DNA of 64,000 nt from Symsagittifera roscoffensis (GCF_963678635.1 NC_087068.1:45739013-45803012), one strand, 5' to 3'. Counted from the stretch's first letter, positions 33,235 to 44,499 are shown. The notes: generated by a model from the letters alone, not told the origin. Numbers and translations are program-made.

Positions 33235-34381
33235 TGGCGCAGCCAGCAGTTACGAAGAACCCATTAGGAATTTCACCATTTTGGCAAAAAGCCTCGGCGG
33301 ACCCACCTATAGAGTGGGAGAAATGGAACCAGCAATTATTTCTGGGAATCATTGCAAAAGATGGTATAGATTTATCGAAACTACTTCGAGATCCTCCTGC
33401 AATCAGACGACCTCAAGAACCGGGATATGAACTTCCCATTGATGGGGAAACTAATGTTCAGATTCGTGACCGCAATCTGCGGAACCAAGAAAAAAAGGTG
33501 ACATGGGAAAACCAATGTGCACACTTAGATAACTTAGGCCCCAGGGTGGACGGCATCCCATGGGACGAAGCGGACATAAAGTGTAGAAGTTACATCTACA
33601 TGTGTTTGGGAGCTGAAGGCCAACGAAGAGTATCACAATATTACCCAGATCTTAGAATTCAAGAGGTTACCACCAGGAATTTTTGGGACCGTCTGAAACG
33701 TCTATTTGTAAAAGAACGAAATGTCACCTTCGATAGATATGAGGCGTTTACTCGTAAACAAGAAAAACAGAATCACTGGAACAGTACCACTGTGGCCTCA
33801 CGGAGTTGGTGGTAAAAGGGAATTTCAAATGCGTGAATTGTAATGATGGAAGACATGAAACAGAAATCATCAGAGAGCTTTTCACCGCAAATATGTCCAA
33901 CGACGAAGTGCAAAAGGACCTTCTGGCGGAAACAAAGACACCTGAGCAAGCTTTAGATTACGCAATTCGACGGGAAAAGAGTTTAAAAAACCAAATATTG
34001 ATTCAAAAACAGGGATCGGCACCGAACGCGCCAATAACGACGTTGAAATCGGAACCAGTTGGTTTCATAGCAAAAAGGAACAACAACAATAACAACCGCT
34101 ATCCATCAAGGGGAGGACGGCAGCGTCAACAATCACAACAACAGCGTGGTTATGCTCAGCGACAGCCAACGGACCAAAAACAACAATGTTTCAAATGCGG
34201 TAACCCTTTTGGGCCAGGACACCTGTAACAATGTCCTGCGAAGGATAAAATATTCAACAAGTGCTCGAAAAGAGGACACTACGCACGCTTATGCAAATCA
34301 TCCGAAGTCAACGCCATCCAAGAGGATCAAGCAGCAGAACAGATATCCCAAAATACAGACGTAGCCGCATATGTAAACTAT
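33234..34381 (+). pseudogene. gag: gag (capsid and zinc knuckles), broken
   Basis: The ATG at 33234 uses the last LTR base, and its next codons are the PBS. The first frame (33234 to about 33775) carries capsid-like motifs EWEKWNQQLFLG and IYMCLGAEGQRR. The frame then shifts, and the second frame (to 34228) contains GNFKCVNCNDGRHE, an Asn/Gln/Arg-rich nucleic-acid-binding stretch and CFKCGNPFGPGH. A TAA at 34226 falls inside this first zinc knuckle. The second knuckle (NKCSKRGHYARLC, about 34255-34295) has Phe where its first Cys is expected. The product would coat and package element RNA. As it stands it is non-functional. Confidence 0.85.
33235..33252 (+). other. Primer-binding site, tRNA-Ser-like
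   Basis: TGGCGCAGCCAGCAG begins immediately after the CA end of the 5' LTR, as expected for a minus-strand primer site. The pattern TGGCGCAGnCnGCAG matches the complement of the acceptor and T-arm end of animal serine tRNAs that end in CTGCGCCA. The tRNA match is from memory of that family. Confidence 0.65.
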
Positions 34382-36640
34382 ATGCAAGCGGGTGATTTGA
34401 TTCCAGGATGGGAACTCATACATCCAGACGATTCAACTACGAACTCAATTCGTTTCGAAAGCAAAACGGTCAACCAAATTGACGAATTCCATCTCAAAGG
34501 ACACCAAGTGTTTATAGCAGGCGTCGAATCGCCAACATCTTTCATCAATCAACGAACAGCGAATCTGATAGTATCAACAGTAAAATCAGCGAGACAAGTT
34601 CAAACAACCGAAACCGATGAGGCGAACAGAATGGTCTGCTATAATGGATACAAAATCCCATCATTCGGAAGAGTGGTAACACCTATTGAATCCGGAGGAT
34701 GGACTCTCGACACAGCTTCACTGATCGTGGTGGACGATAAAAGAGCGAATATCTTAGGCAGAAACCTTCTACCACAAATAGGAATTCAACTGAAGCAAAC
34801 ACCAGCTGGTAAGTCGATTAACGCAATTTCCGAGGATACAAATTGCTCAGACCAAAAAATAACCAACTATGTGAAAACATCGTATCCTGGTTTATGTACA
34901 AGGATCGGTCGAGCACGTAACCATATGGTGCATACAACATTCCTAAAGGAATTTAAAGCATTGCAACAAAAAGGTAGAAGAATCCCTATACACATTCAGG
35001 AAAAAGTGGAACAAGAAGTTCGCTACCTCATAGATCAGGGGCATATCGTTAAATTGGAGAATTGTAGTTATCAACAATTTATCAGCCCTATGATCATTAC
35101 AGTCAAGAAAGATCAATCGATAAAATTGGCTATGGATTCGAAACAAATTAATAAGATGATACAGAAGAACAAGTATCAAATGCCAAACAGTGATGTATTA
35201 CTCGATAATGTCGCTCAATCAGCGCAGCAGGGCCACAATAAGCCAGGTTCCACATTATTTTCGACAATAGATCTTCGATATGCGTACAGCCAGTTAAAAC
35301 TAGATGAAGTAACGCGACAACAATGTAATTTTAGCATTATCGGGGTTCAGGCTACAGGAACATATCAGTTTCAAACGGGCTTTTATGGTCTAACTGACAT
35401 GCCTGCAGAATTTCAGAAGGCCATTGATCTAACACTCAATAATGAAAGGGATACATTTGCATTTTTGGATGATATCTTAATTATATCCCACGGTACAAGA
35501 GATGATCATATTGACAAGCTCAAACGCATCCCTAGAAAAAAGTAAATTTGGGTGTAAACAAGTAGAGTGGTTGGGATACGTTATTGATGAATATAGTACA
35601 GTCCCAATGCAGAGAAAAACAGACGCAATAGTACAACTAAACCATCCAAAAACATTCAAGCAATTAAAATGTTTTATGGGCTCCATTTATCATATAAACA
35701 AATTTATCCCAAATCTAGCGCAATTATGCACTCCACTCCGGCCGTTGCTTTCAAACGACAACAAATACCATTTTAAATGGGATAACACTCACGAACCAGC
35801 TTTTCAAAATATTCTAGACGCTGTTCGCAATATAACCAAAAATTGCCATTTTGTAAGTGGCCGAGAAACACGCGTGGTTTGCGACGCTAGTCGGGACGGT
35901 ATCGGATGTGCCTTGAAACAAGAGACTCCGGACGGATGGGCAACAATTTCGTATGCCTCAAGATTCCTAAATTCTTGCGAAAACAAATACTCGGTAAATG
36001 AATTGGAATTGCTCGCGGTAGTATGGGCAATAGAGCATTTTAAATACTACTTATATGGTAGAAAATTTACTTTAATTACCGACCATCAAGCCTTAGTTAG
36101 CGCTTTACAATGCAACAAAAACAACAAAACTTATCAAAGTAGGTTAACCAGATGGATAGATCGCTTACTACCATTTGACTTTGATATAAAACATCTCGCG
36201 GGTAGTAAAATGGGTCTAATTGATTACATTTCCAGGCACCCAGTAGGAAAACCCCAACCGCCCGCATACTGGGATGAACAATTTGTAGTTGCTTTAATTG
36301 ACGATTTCATTGCGTGCCTAGAATTTCAGGATAGCGCAAGTTTAAATCTAGCGTTGAATTCCAATCCGTACGGAACGTTTAGCACGCACAAGTTCGACCG
36401 GAACCAAAACGGTTCTCATTCAGCTTCATTTGAAACAGCTAACGCGTTCAATTTGAATAGTCACAAGCCAACGTTCAGTCGATCAGAAAATTGCATTCAA
36501 TCAAAAATTCCAAACTTTGAACCGAAAATTTCCGAAAAGAAAGTTAACCATCACGCAACCATGAACCGTCAAATATCCCACTCGGCATCTGGAATGTCAT
36601 TGCCGCCGTTCCAGCTGATATTCAGAAAGTGTCACAAAGG
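34382..36640 (+). pseudogene. pol: pol: protease, reverse transcriptase and RNase H, broken
   Basis: The protease region ends with ILGRNLL (about 34750), but the catalytic position at 34520-34528 reads Gly-Val-Glu before Ser-Pro, not Asp-Ser/Thr-Gly. Reverse transcriptase follows: FSTIDLRYAYSQL near 35256, TGFYGLTDMPAEFQKAI and FAFLDDILIIS near 35458, so the three catalytic aspartates remain. A frame change or small deletion near 35530 removes part of the palm-thumb link; QVEWLGYVID follows in the next frame. RNase H keeps VVCDAS, ELELLAVVWA and TDHQAL (35875-36100). Another frame change comes near 36620. It would copy element RNA into DNA if intact. Confidence 0.93.
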
Positions 36641-37669
36641 AGCCCAAACTACGATTTCCTTCCAACCAAAAAAAACATCTCGTCATTTGACACTTATAAG
36701 CAACTGCACAAAGACCTGAACTTCAGCGACACGTCACATCAAGTAATACCATCAGAAGATAGTGTGACATTTCAACCAATCCCTGTAAACCAAGGATGCC
36801 AAACGGACAGAGAGGAGGACACCCAAACATGTTCAGCCACAGCGGTCACAGAGGAAGAAGATGTACATATGTATCGGCGTCAACTTCGAAACGTGTTCGA
36901 CAGTTTCTTTCTGGCTGCAGCAACCAAGAAAGACAGATCGCTCAGCCCACTGCTCAATATGATTAAAGGTCAGAAATGGGACACCATTAAATCTTGCTAC
37001 GGACCCTACTTCTACAATGTCCGGCACAGGCTCTCAGTACGAGATGGCATCCTCTTGTACGACGATCGCGCAGTGATCCCAAAACAACTCCGCCAAACAC
37101 TGGTCGACGCACTGCATTTAACACACCCTGGGCAAGGTGGAATGCTGGAAGCAGCGTGTAACATATGGTACCCTTACCTCCACAGAGACATCGTTGCCAC
37201 TGCTCAAAACTGCAAAGAGTGCAGACAAAAAGGTAAAAACCTAAAGGTTATATCGGGGCATTCTCATTTCACGTCTTTAGATGCGGTCGTTGAACCAAAC
37301 GAAAAAATCCAATTGGATTTTGCGGGGCCACTACCCGAAGAAAATGATAAAGATGTCTACATTCTGGTAGAGGTCGATCGCTTCTCCCGTTTCCCCTCAG
37401 CAAAGGTTGTAACAAATAATAAGGCGGATACCATTATTCGTTTTATGCAAACCCACATAGTCAACCATGGGGTACCACGAAACATAAGGTGTGATCAGGC
37501 ACAAGGAATCCGAGCTAAAAAATTTATGCTGTACTGCCAGGTTAAAAACATAAAACTTATCTTTGCACCAGTCGACGATCACCGATCCATTGGTATGGTA
37601 GAACGACTAATAAGAACACTAAAATCAAGACTTTCGGTAATGAAAATTGATAATCGTAACATACCATAA
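36640..37669 (+). pseudogene. pol: pol: integrase, core motifs present, ends in a stop
   Basis: Integrase shows a zinc-binding HLTHPGQGG...CKEC motif (about 37114-37230) and a DD35E core. The first Asp is in QLDFAGPL (about 37312), the second in RCDQAQ (about 37491), and the Glu in GMVERLI lies 35 residues later (about 37601). A TAA at 37667 interrupts the frame, and the same frame continues after it with TPFEAHFGRKPNTPLS, typical of this integrase class. The catalytic residues are intact although the protein cannot be made whole. Confidence 0.92.
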
Positions 37670-39672
37670 AAACTTGCTTCAGACGTGGCTGAGCTTATCA
37701 AAACACCAAGAATAACACCTAACGCAACAACGAAAATAACCCCATTCGAAGCGCATTTTGGTAGAAAACCAAACACGCCGCTAAGCAATATAGCCACATC
37801 TCCAAAATCGTCAAACCTATCATGGGAAAACATCAAACTTGCTTGTTTAGACCAAAAGCTTCTGACCAAACCCGCGTTAACCGCAGAAGTCATGTGGAAT
37901 AGAGACGTGAACAGCGAGGACGAGCTGGATATCAATTATCGACAAAAACAACTGGAACCACAACAAGTGCCACACGACATGCCATCCTCATCGAAATCCA
38001 CAACCGTCAACAACCCCACGGTGGCCGCCGAACCTGTAACCCCATCGGGGAAAAGGAAAGCAACCACTCCAGCCGAGAAACCGCATAGATTAAGCGATTG
38101 GGACAGTAGTGACGAAGAGTTCGACCGTCAATTATTGGCTCGATTCCCTATAGGTGCGCACTTACCTTTAACTAATACCGCCTACGATCTTATCAAACAA
38201 AAACAAAAATTTTTGAACGAAAAAACCGGCAAGAACATTGAAAGAACAAGAACTAGAATACCTATTCGAACTTTAACAGCACAAGACAGACAAAAAATGG
38301 AAAGGGCACCAATAGTTTTTCTTAAAGACCGTTTTAAAGGTCCACAGTCGACCATTAACCCAAAAAAAAGGACAGAAAATCGATCAAGTGACCAGGAAAT
38401 CAGGCACTATCGCCAGAAAAATCGAACAACCAGGTGTGTTTTTGGGCACAATTTAAGATTTTGGACAACGGCTCAAATATTAACTACTCACCACACACCG
38501 CTTTGGTTCGGGAAGATGGTAAACAGCCACGGGTTATAAGACACGATGGTCTCGCTTTCGTACCGGATCCACGGGTCTATGGAAAAAGTCGCCCAGCAGC
38601 CCTTAAAGACTTTGTGGCTTATAAACATTTACCTCGAGCCAAACCTCGTGTTTTAGCAAAAAGTCCTAAACTGGATAGAGTGAAGCAAACCACCAAGCAG
38701 GGGGAACAAAACAGAACGAAATCTCAAGTCAGCCCGAAAAAGCCACCTCCCAAAAATCTGGAACAAATTCTCTCGCAATCCAAAAATAGACGTGCACTGG
38801 GACATGACGGCCTATTCAAAAGGGTCCTTAACAAGACAAGGGCGAACACGGCTAATCAGGACACTGCAGTAATACCAAAACCAACTGGTAAACAAAACCC
38901 AATAAACAAACTGAAGAAAAGCAGACCCAAAAATGCCGACTTAGAGTTCGAATGCGATACATCAAATTCGCTGTCAGATACGGATCTTACTCGAAAAACG
39001 CCTTCCCCCAAAAAGCCAGCCCCTAAAAAACTAGACACCAAGAAAACGCCCGAAGACTTCGATCAACAATGCCGCCGATCAATGAGGAATAGGACCAGTG
39101 CGTTGGCCGGAAAACTAGGAAATGCTATTCCAATCAGCACTATCGAAGCACAAGACAGGGACATTCGAAATGTGGTATGTCAGGTCGAGGTAATACCTAC
39201 TCCTTCAAACACAAACAGCGCACAAAATCAAATAGCCGTCACACCACATCAAAGTCAACAAGAAGTGATCTCCTTATCATCCTCTATAGAATGTGTGGAA
39301 ATCCAATTGGAATCCGACACACCGGAAAATATCCGGGCACGCAGCGCACAGAGGGAGGATGTTCACTTGTCTACAACAGAAAAGGGAAAATCAGAGTCTA
39401 AATTGCAAACGTCTTCTCACCAAAGGGCAATAAGTACTCGATACGTTCTTGACAGACCCCCACAGGCCAATACCCCGGACGCAACCTTCATAAAGAACTT
39501 CGATTCAGCAATGAAGCTCTTAAAGGAGATCTCACCCATCAGGAATTCGATGACTTTTCGAAGCGAAAAAGAGGACAGTTCAACCAATTCTGATAACAAA
39601 ACACTGCCAACACCCAACACGCCAAGTCAGGAAACAAAATCAGCCGGGGACAAAGCCATCAAGAAAAAGTAA
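37670..39672 (+). pseudogene. pol: Long C-terminal extension downstream of the integrase core
   Basis: After the integrase core about 660 codons remain before the PPT. The first frame (37685-38539) holds TPFEAHFGRKPNTPLSNIAT, an acidic DWDSSDEEFDRQ stretch and APIVFLKDRFKGP. A frame change near 38440 leads to the second frame (to 39672), which has DGLAFVPDPRVYGKSRPAAL followed by about 350 codons rich in Lys, Ser, Thr, Pro and Gln. No transmembrane segment, signal peptide or Cys-rich fold was seen, so it is not envelope-like. It may be nucleic-acid- or chromatin-binding, which is inference. Confidence 0.8.
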
Positions 39673-39682
39673 TTTTCCTTCT

Positions 39683-39695
39683 AAAAAAGGGGAAA
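39683..39695 (+). other. Polypurine tract
   Basis: AAAAAAGGGGAAA lies directly before the TGATATACAG start of the 3' LTR, the expected position for plus-strand priming. Confidence 0.9.
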
Positions 39696-40050
39696 TGATA
39701 TACAGCGTATAGTAAAGAAACTTATTGAGTCAAATAGACCACATCAACGAAAACATAACTATAGATTATTATACTGATATAAGTACTTGGCGCTATATTT
39801 ATATCTACATATTTAACCAATTGGTATATTTATATAATCTATAGAGATCTGTTCTAATACTTTATTATGTAAAACTAAAACTCATTATGTACTACTTTCT
39901 ATGAGTTCTGATTCTCACATGCTTCGAGGTCAGTTCAACAAACCGAAAACAGATTCTCACATAACAATCTGAATTTAAGTTAGACACTAAATCTTATTTC
40001 AGACTTCATTTAGAATCTCAAATCATCTCACACTTTCCGTGGGTATAACA
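39696..40050 (+). repeat. 3' LTR
   Basis: 355 bp, beginning TGATATACAGCG and ending GGGTATAACA (TG...CA ends). It is flanked on the left by the PPT and on the right by AAGGGGCTGG. Confidence 0.95.
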
Positions 40051-40102
40051 AAGGGGCTGGAAAAAACTCACTCTATCAATTGTCTTGTAAATAAATCGAA
40101 AA
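40051..40102 (+). CDS. Candidate third exon, 3' part
   Basis: Directly after the 3' LTR only one frame is open: KGLEKTHSINCLVNKSK. It runs to AAAA|GTAAGT in phase 1. It continues the style and frame of the 5' part at 32722-32885 if one base of the junction (A at 32886) belongs to the exon. No later exon in phase 1 was found downstream in the window. Confidence 0.35.
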
Positions 40103-41162
40103 GTAAGTTATACTTATTTTTAGATTACAGCCTAAGATTTTTGTTAGCATCTGTTGCGTGGGTCTCTTGATCTTGACATGTTAATTTCAGTTTCCAATTT
40201 TTGTTTTCTGAAAAAAACAGCGTCGTCTTAAAACTAGTTCGTCTAAATGCCCTAGCCACTAATTTTGATTTTTTGTAAGTTTTTCTTCAATAGAAATTTA
40301 TGAACCTAACATTTTTATCAAGGCAAACCTGGAGCGATATTTAAAGTAACACCTTGAGATAAATATTGCTTTTTCCTGTTTTTTATCCAAATATTTTGAA
40401 ATCCGATAAAAGATGGAAACAAGACAATCAGGCTGATCAATTAGAAACATCTTAGTCTGTTTCCTTAGTCGGGAAAAATCGGGAAGTAGCTTGATACTAA
40501 ATTACACTCCTATAACAGGATGTACTTCCCGTTTCTTCTTCAATTTTCCCCAGAAGTAGAATTAATTTGGCATTAAATTACCATTTTGCAAGGCTAGCTC
40601 ATCTTTCATTTTAAGTGCAACGCCAAGGGCATTTTTATCAAATTGAAAAAAAAACACGCTTTTCCCAATTAGCATAAGATGAAAGCTTCAATTAAAACTA
40701 ACCAGTTATTTATCTGAATGAAAACTTTGTTTAGGTCTGACAGTAGTTGTTTCTTCACAATTGTTGATTGGAAATTTTACTTCGAAGATTCGAAAATTTT
40801 ACTTCCTAGATTCGTAAAAACTTCTGTGATTAGTAAGTTTCCTTATTTTTCAATCCGGAAATGTTAGTTCAAATAAACATTGCAATAAACAATTGATTTG
40901 ATAACTTAAACTTTTCACATTTCGTTCACATGAAAAATTCCCTCGTTGTAATAAAAACTTCTTTAGAATTTATGAATACCGGCATATTTTTGAACTCAAA
41001 GCATCTTTTTGGAAGCTGTTTCATTTGGGACTTACAGTGCTGATTCAGTATATCCGGACAAAACGTACAAAACTTGATATTTAAAACTCGATGTTCTCAA
41101 ATTGGTTAGACTTTAGGTGAAAAACGATAAATACAGAACTTAAAATTGGTTTACGTAGCAAA
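40103..41162. other. No gene found
   Basis: AT-rich sequence after a GTAAGT donor. It holds no supported exon. Confidence 0.4.
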
Positions 41163-41335
41163 AAGTAGACATGCCATAAAGTAGACACGTCGCAGGCCAA
41201 TCAGAATAGCGAAAAAGAAAATACTTTGTACGTTTGTTTTTTTATCTCGACTGTCTATCGACTGGCTTACGACTTGTGTACTTTATGACACTCGATTGTG
41301 ATTAGCTCACGGCCTGTCTACTTTATGACATGTCT
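41163..41335. repeat. Word array around TGTCATAAAGTAGACA
   Basis: Two direct words on the left (AAAGTAGACATGCC, then ATAAAGTAGACACGTCGCAG) face inverted words on the right (TGTGTACTTTATGACA at 41275 and TGTCTACTTTATGACA at 41316). Spacers GGCCAATCAGAAT and GATTGTGATTAGCTCACGGCC also match in inverse, so the arms are inverted repeats of a 44-46 bp unit. Confidence 0.6.
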
Positions 41336-41997
41336 TATTTGACCGCTCACCTTATACTTTGGTTTTTTTTCTGGTATGCGGCTCAAATTCGTCAAAATGT
41401 TTATTGAGCTTCTGTTGTTAATGAAAGTTTTGATTTTTGTTTGATGTTACTAGTTAATAATTTCAATAAATCAGATTCGAGAATTATGACTCAAATTTCA
41501 GAATGAAAAAGATCAATTCTGGGCCGTATAACAGACAAGACTCAAAGAATTTTAACAGAATTATCATGGAATAAATTGTTTTGCGAAATAAAGGTTTTGC
41601 AAAATTAGGCCACACATCGAATATTTGACACGATTAGAATATTTTTAACAAAAATTGACCATTGGTTAGCTTCTTTATTTAATAATAAATTAGCCAAATC
41701 TATCAAGTCAATTAGTAACAAAATTATATCAAATTGAGCTGTTTACATAGGCCTACAAACTTTAACAAGGATATTATCTTCAAAACTTGTCCATAACGTG
41801 TAAAAAGTAATTTTAAAATAATTATACACGTTTTAAAATGTTGTAGACTATGTAAGTGGTTCACTTTGACATAAATTGGTCTGTAGTCGACTCGGTAGTC
41901 TAAACATAATTTTTGTTGAGTACAAAAACGTAAAAAATCCGTTTTTGTGGAAAACAACTTGGGCTTGAATTCCGCGAGACAAATTGCACTTTATTAA

Positions 41998-42709
41998 TTC
42001 TGCTAAATTTCTAGGCAAATTTTGTCTTAATAATTCTTTATCTAAAAACAACCCTATTCCAGAACAAGGCAAAATTTTGCGTTGTATCCTGATAGTTTAA
42101 ATCACACTGTAATCAGTTTTCAAAATAATACATTTCCCCAGGAAACCTAAACTTTTTCACAGTTTTTCTTCAAAATACTTAAAAAAAATACAAAAGTTAA
42201 AATTTGTTCCGACTGTGTAAAAAAGTGGAAAATTGATAGGATTGCCTTTGCTTCAGGTTCAGACATTTTTTGAAAAATTTTATGTTGTTGCACTCTGACT
42301 TGATTTTAGTCTTAGTTTCATTATAAATTTATTTTACCGTTTAAATTATCTTTTTTTAATTATCCTTGCCTGAAGTCTTCTGTTAATTGCTATTCCTGCA
42401 TCTAAGAATAGTGAAAAAAAACGAATTATAGTAAATTTTTGTGCTCTAAACTATTATTTATCAATTCCAATCTTGCACTCGGACAACGAAATGGAATAGA
42501 AAATTGATTATAACCCCTTGTTTTTATCAAATTTAAAATTGTTTTTAATCCATTCAAAAATTCTAAAAAAAAAGAGGATTATTATAAGATTTTTTTTGTA
42601 CAACCAAGTGCAGGGCCTACTCGATTTCTGTACTCAAATTTTTTCAAAATCAAAAAGCAAAACGATAACCTCTGCTAAATTTCTAGGCAAGTTTTGTCTT
42701 AATAATTCC
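41998..42709 (+). repeat. 39-bp direct repeat pair
   Basis: CTGCTAAATTTCTAGGCAAn and its continuation TTTTGTCTTAATAATTC occur at about 41998-42036 and 42671-42709. On the minus strand both copies read ELLRQNLPRNLAE, with a silent difference inside it, hinting at a shared decayed coding sequence. Confidence 0.55.
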
Positions 42710-42759
42710 AAAGAGACCTATTCAAACATTCAACAGAGTTACAGATCCAAACATTTGAA

Positions 42760-42905
42760 TCAACACCTCCCACTCTCTTCTGAACTAACGCCCCCCCCCT
42801 CCCCCTACTTGAACCAACCCCACCTGAAAAACCATCTCCCACTTAAACAATCCGCTTTACATGAAACAACACTCTCACTTGAACCCACCCCCCCCCCCCC
42901 CTCTT
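42760..42905. repeat. C-rich imperfect tandem
   Basis: Repeated CACTTGAACCnACCCC-type units are separated by CCCCCCCC to C14 runs. It is polypyrimidine/A on this strand and strongly G-rich on the other, and similar in composition to 20985-21105. Confidence 0.65.
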
Positions 42906-42949
42906 CCACATAAACAACTATATTTTAGAACGTAGAAAACACTATAAGT

Positions 42950-43135
42950 GCGCTGAAATTTGCATATCAATAATCGATTCTAATTGATTTGCAATGGATT
43001 TTAATTCTTTCTTAAATAAAAGCAAATAAGTCCATATTTAGATGAGTATAATCGATTTTTTTTTTCATTTTTATAGACACTGACAATAAAATACAATTTC
43101 AATCCGTTTTTCTCCATGGAACTCCAGTGCGGGTT
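42950..43135 (-). repeat. AATCGATT-rich dispersed repeat, inverted copy
   Basis: It contains AATAATCGATTCTAATTGAT and TATAATCGATTTTT words. It ends TCCATGGAACTCCAGTGCGG, the inverse of the terminus at 20724. Confidence 0.55.
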
Positions 43136-43640
43136 GTTCTTTAATCTTTTTGAGAGGAGACGATATATCTTTTAAACTACTTTTTTGGTAATATTTCTAT
43201 GCCTAGGTGCTTTATAATGTTTGGATACCTAAGCGCTGCAAAAAATATTTGAAATGGACGTGTCAAATTTTCACATGAGTACAATGTTATAAAAATAAGC
43301 GAGCTGTGAAGTTTGTTTCGATAATTTTTGTTCCAATTTTTCAGAAAAAGTGAGCAATATTTATTTTAGAATGCCTGTCTCAACTCAAAGGTTTTGAAAA
43401 TACTTCGCTGAGAATCACAAATGAGTTCGTTTTTTGCTGCTTCAATCGCGTATATATTTGGTCCTACTCTATGTTTCACTCAATTTTGTAATTTGTAGAG
43501 CAGTTAGTCTGTTAGTATTAGAACAAAGCCTTGAAAATCTGGAAATAAAACTTTCTTTTTATAGATTATCTTTGTTTGAATTTAAAAAATGCAAAGGCAA
43601 AACAGACAATACATAAATTTCGAGAGGTTTTTTGACGTCT

Positions 43641-43838
43641 ATGGATTTGGCATCAGTACCCGGACCGAGTTCCGCGACTCATGCTGCGACCGAATTGAGT
43701 CGCCAAACTGGAAGTTTTGCGAAGAAAACTCCATACTTCTGGAAGGACCTTGAGTCGCGCAAATTTTTGGTCGAATCGGCCGTAGTTAAGGTCGAAACAA
43801 AATCAAAACCAGTTTTGGTCGTTTCCGCCGAAATATAA
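43641..43838 (+). CDS. Candidate small ORF or exon, 65 codons
   Basis: ATG to TAA with coding-like, purine-first codons: MDLASVPGPSSATHAATELS, then a KKTPYFWKDLESRKFLVESA segment and a Val/Lys-rich end. No conserved family was recognised. It overlaps the start of a GAGTCGC word array, and two words (TTGAGTCGCC, CTTGAGTCGCG) fall inside it. It may therefore be a fortuitous frame within a repeat or a gene fragment carried by one. Confidence 0.25.
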   Translation: MDLASVPGPSSATHAATELSRQTGSFAKKTPYFWKDLESRKFLVESAVVKVETKSKPVLVVSAEI

Positions 43839-44050
43839 ACTGGATCCTTCGACCCGCAATGAGTCACAATTGTCACAACATACCTTTTTTTGGGTCGCAC
43901 AAAAGAGCAACATATTTTTTGAGTCGCGCAAAGTCGCATAAAAATTGCAGCATATCATTTTGAGTCGCAATGGTTGCAGCATACCTAATTTGGATCTCAT
44001 TGATCGCAAGATACCCATTTTGAGTCGCAATGGTCGCAACAAAAGTCCCC
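43655..44050. repeat. Word array around GAGTCGCAATGGTCGCA
   Basis: Six or more variants of GAGTCGCnnTGGTnGCAnCATA occur with a roughly 30-bp period in the right half (43860-44040). In the left half GCGACTCATGCTGCGACC (43673) is in inverted orientation. It has the same general design as the arrays at 346, 22381, 32194 and 41163, with an unrelated word. Confidence 0.55.
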
Positions 44051-44499
44051 AGCCTCGACCCGGAAATATTTCATGTTATATTTAGTAATTAGTTTTGAAA
44101 TTATATAATGAGAAAGTCCAAGAGATCTTCATACTAAGTGCGTTCGCTCTTTCTTTTTTTTAACGATTGCGAAGCTTTTTTTAAAAAACAAAGGAAAGCT
44201 AAATGAAAGAGAGATAGTGAAAGTTGATTTAAACTCATTTCGATTGATAATTACAATCTGAAGAGCAGGAAACATCATCTGACCCAAGCACTCCTCAGTG
44301 AAAGGTTACTAAACCGCCTGCGCAATAGCTGACTTAAAAGTTTATCCAAAAAGGTAACAACTGTAAAACAGTATGCCAGTAACGTTTCTTTTATACCAAT
44401 CGAGGCGAAGTGAAATTTTGTTTAAACGTGCGCCATAAAAAATCTGACAAAAGTTTTATCAAACTGTAAGCTTAATACTTTTTTGAGGTATTATTTTTT

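Larger units (their letters stand above)
32886..40050 (+). mobile_element. Ty3/gypsy-type LTR retrotransposon, degraded, about 7.2 kb
   Basis: A complete structural unit: LTR, PBS, gag, protease, reverse transcriptase, RNase H, integrase, long C-terminal extension, PPT, LTR. Integrase lies after RNase H, which places it with Ty3/gypsy (Metaviridae) and not copia. The LTRs differ at 9 of 349 aligned positions. Coding is interrupted by stops at 34226 and 37667 and by frame changes near 33775, 35530, 36620 and 38440, so this copy cannot make its polyprotein. No env-like membrane protein is present. No target-site duplication is visible (left flank TCAA, right flank AAGG). It splits a candidate host exon. 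Confidence 0.95.

Noticed and set aside
37670-39672. An envelope gene in the retrotransposon
   Set aside because: No signal peptide, transmembrane segment or Cys-rich ectodomain was seen, and the frame continues directly from integrase.
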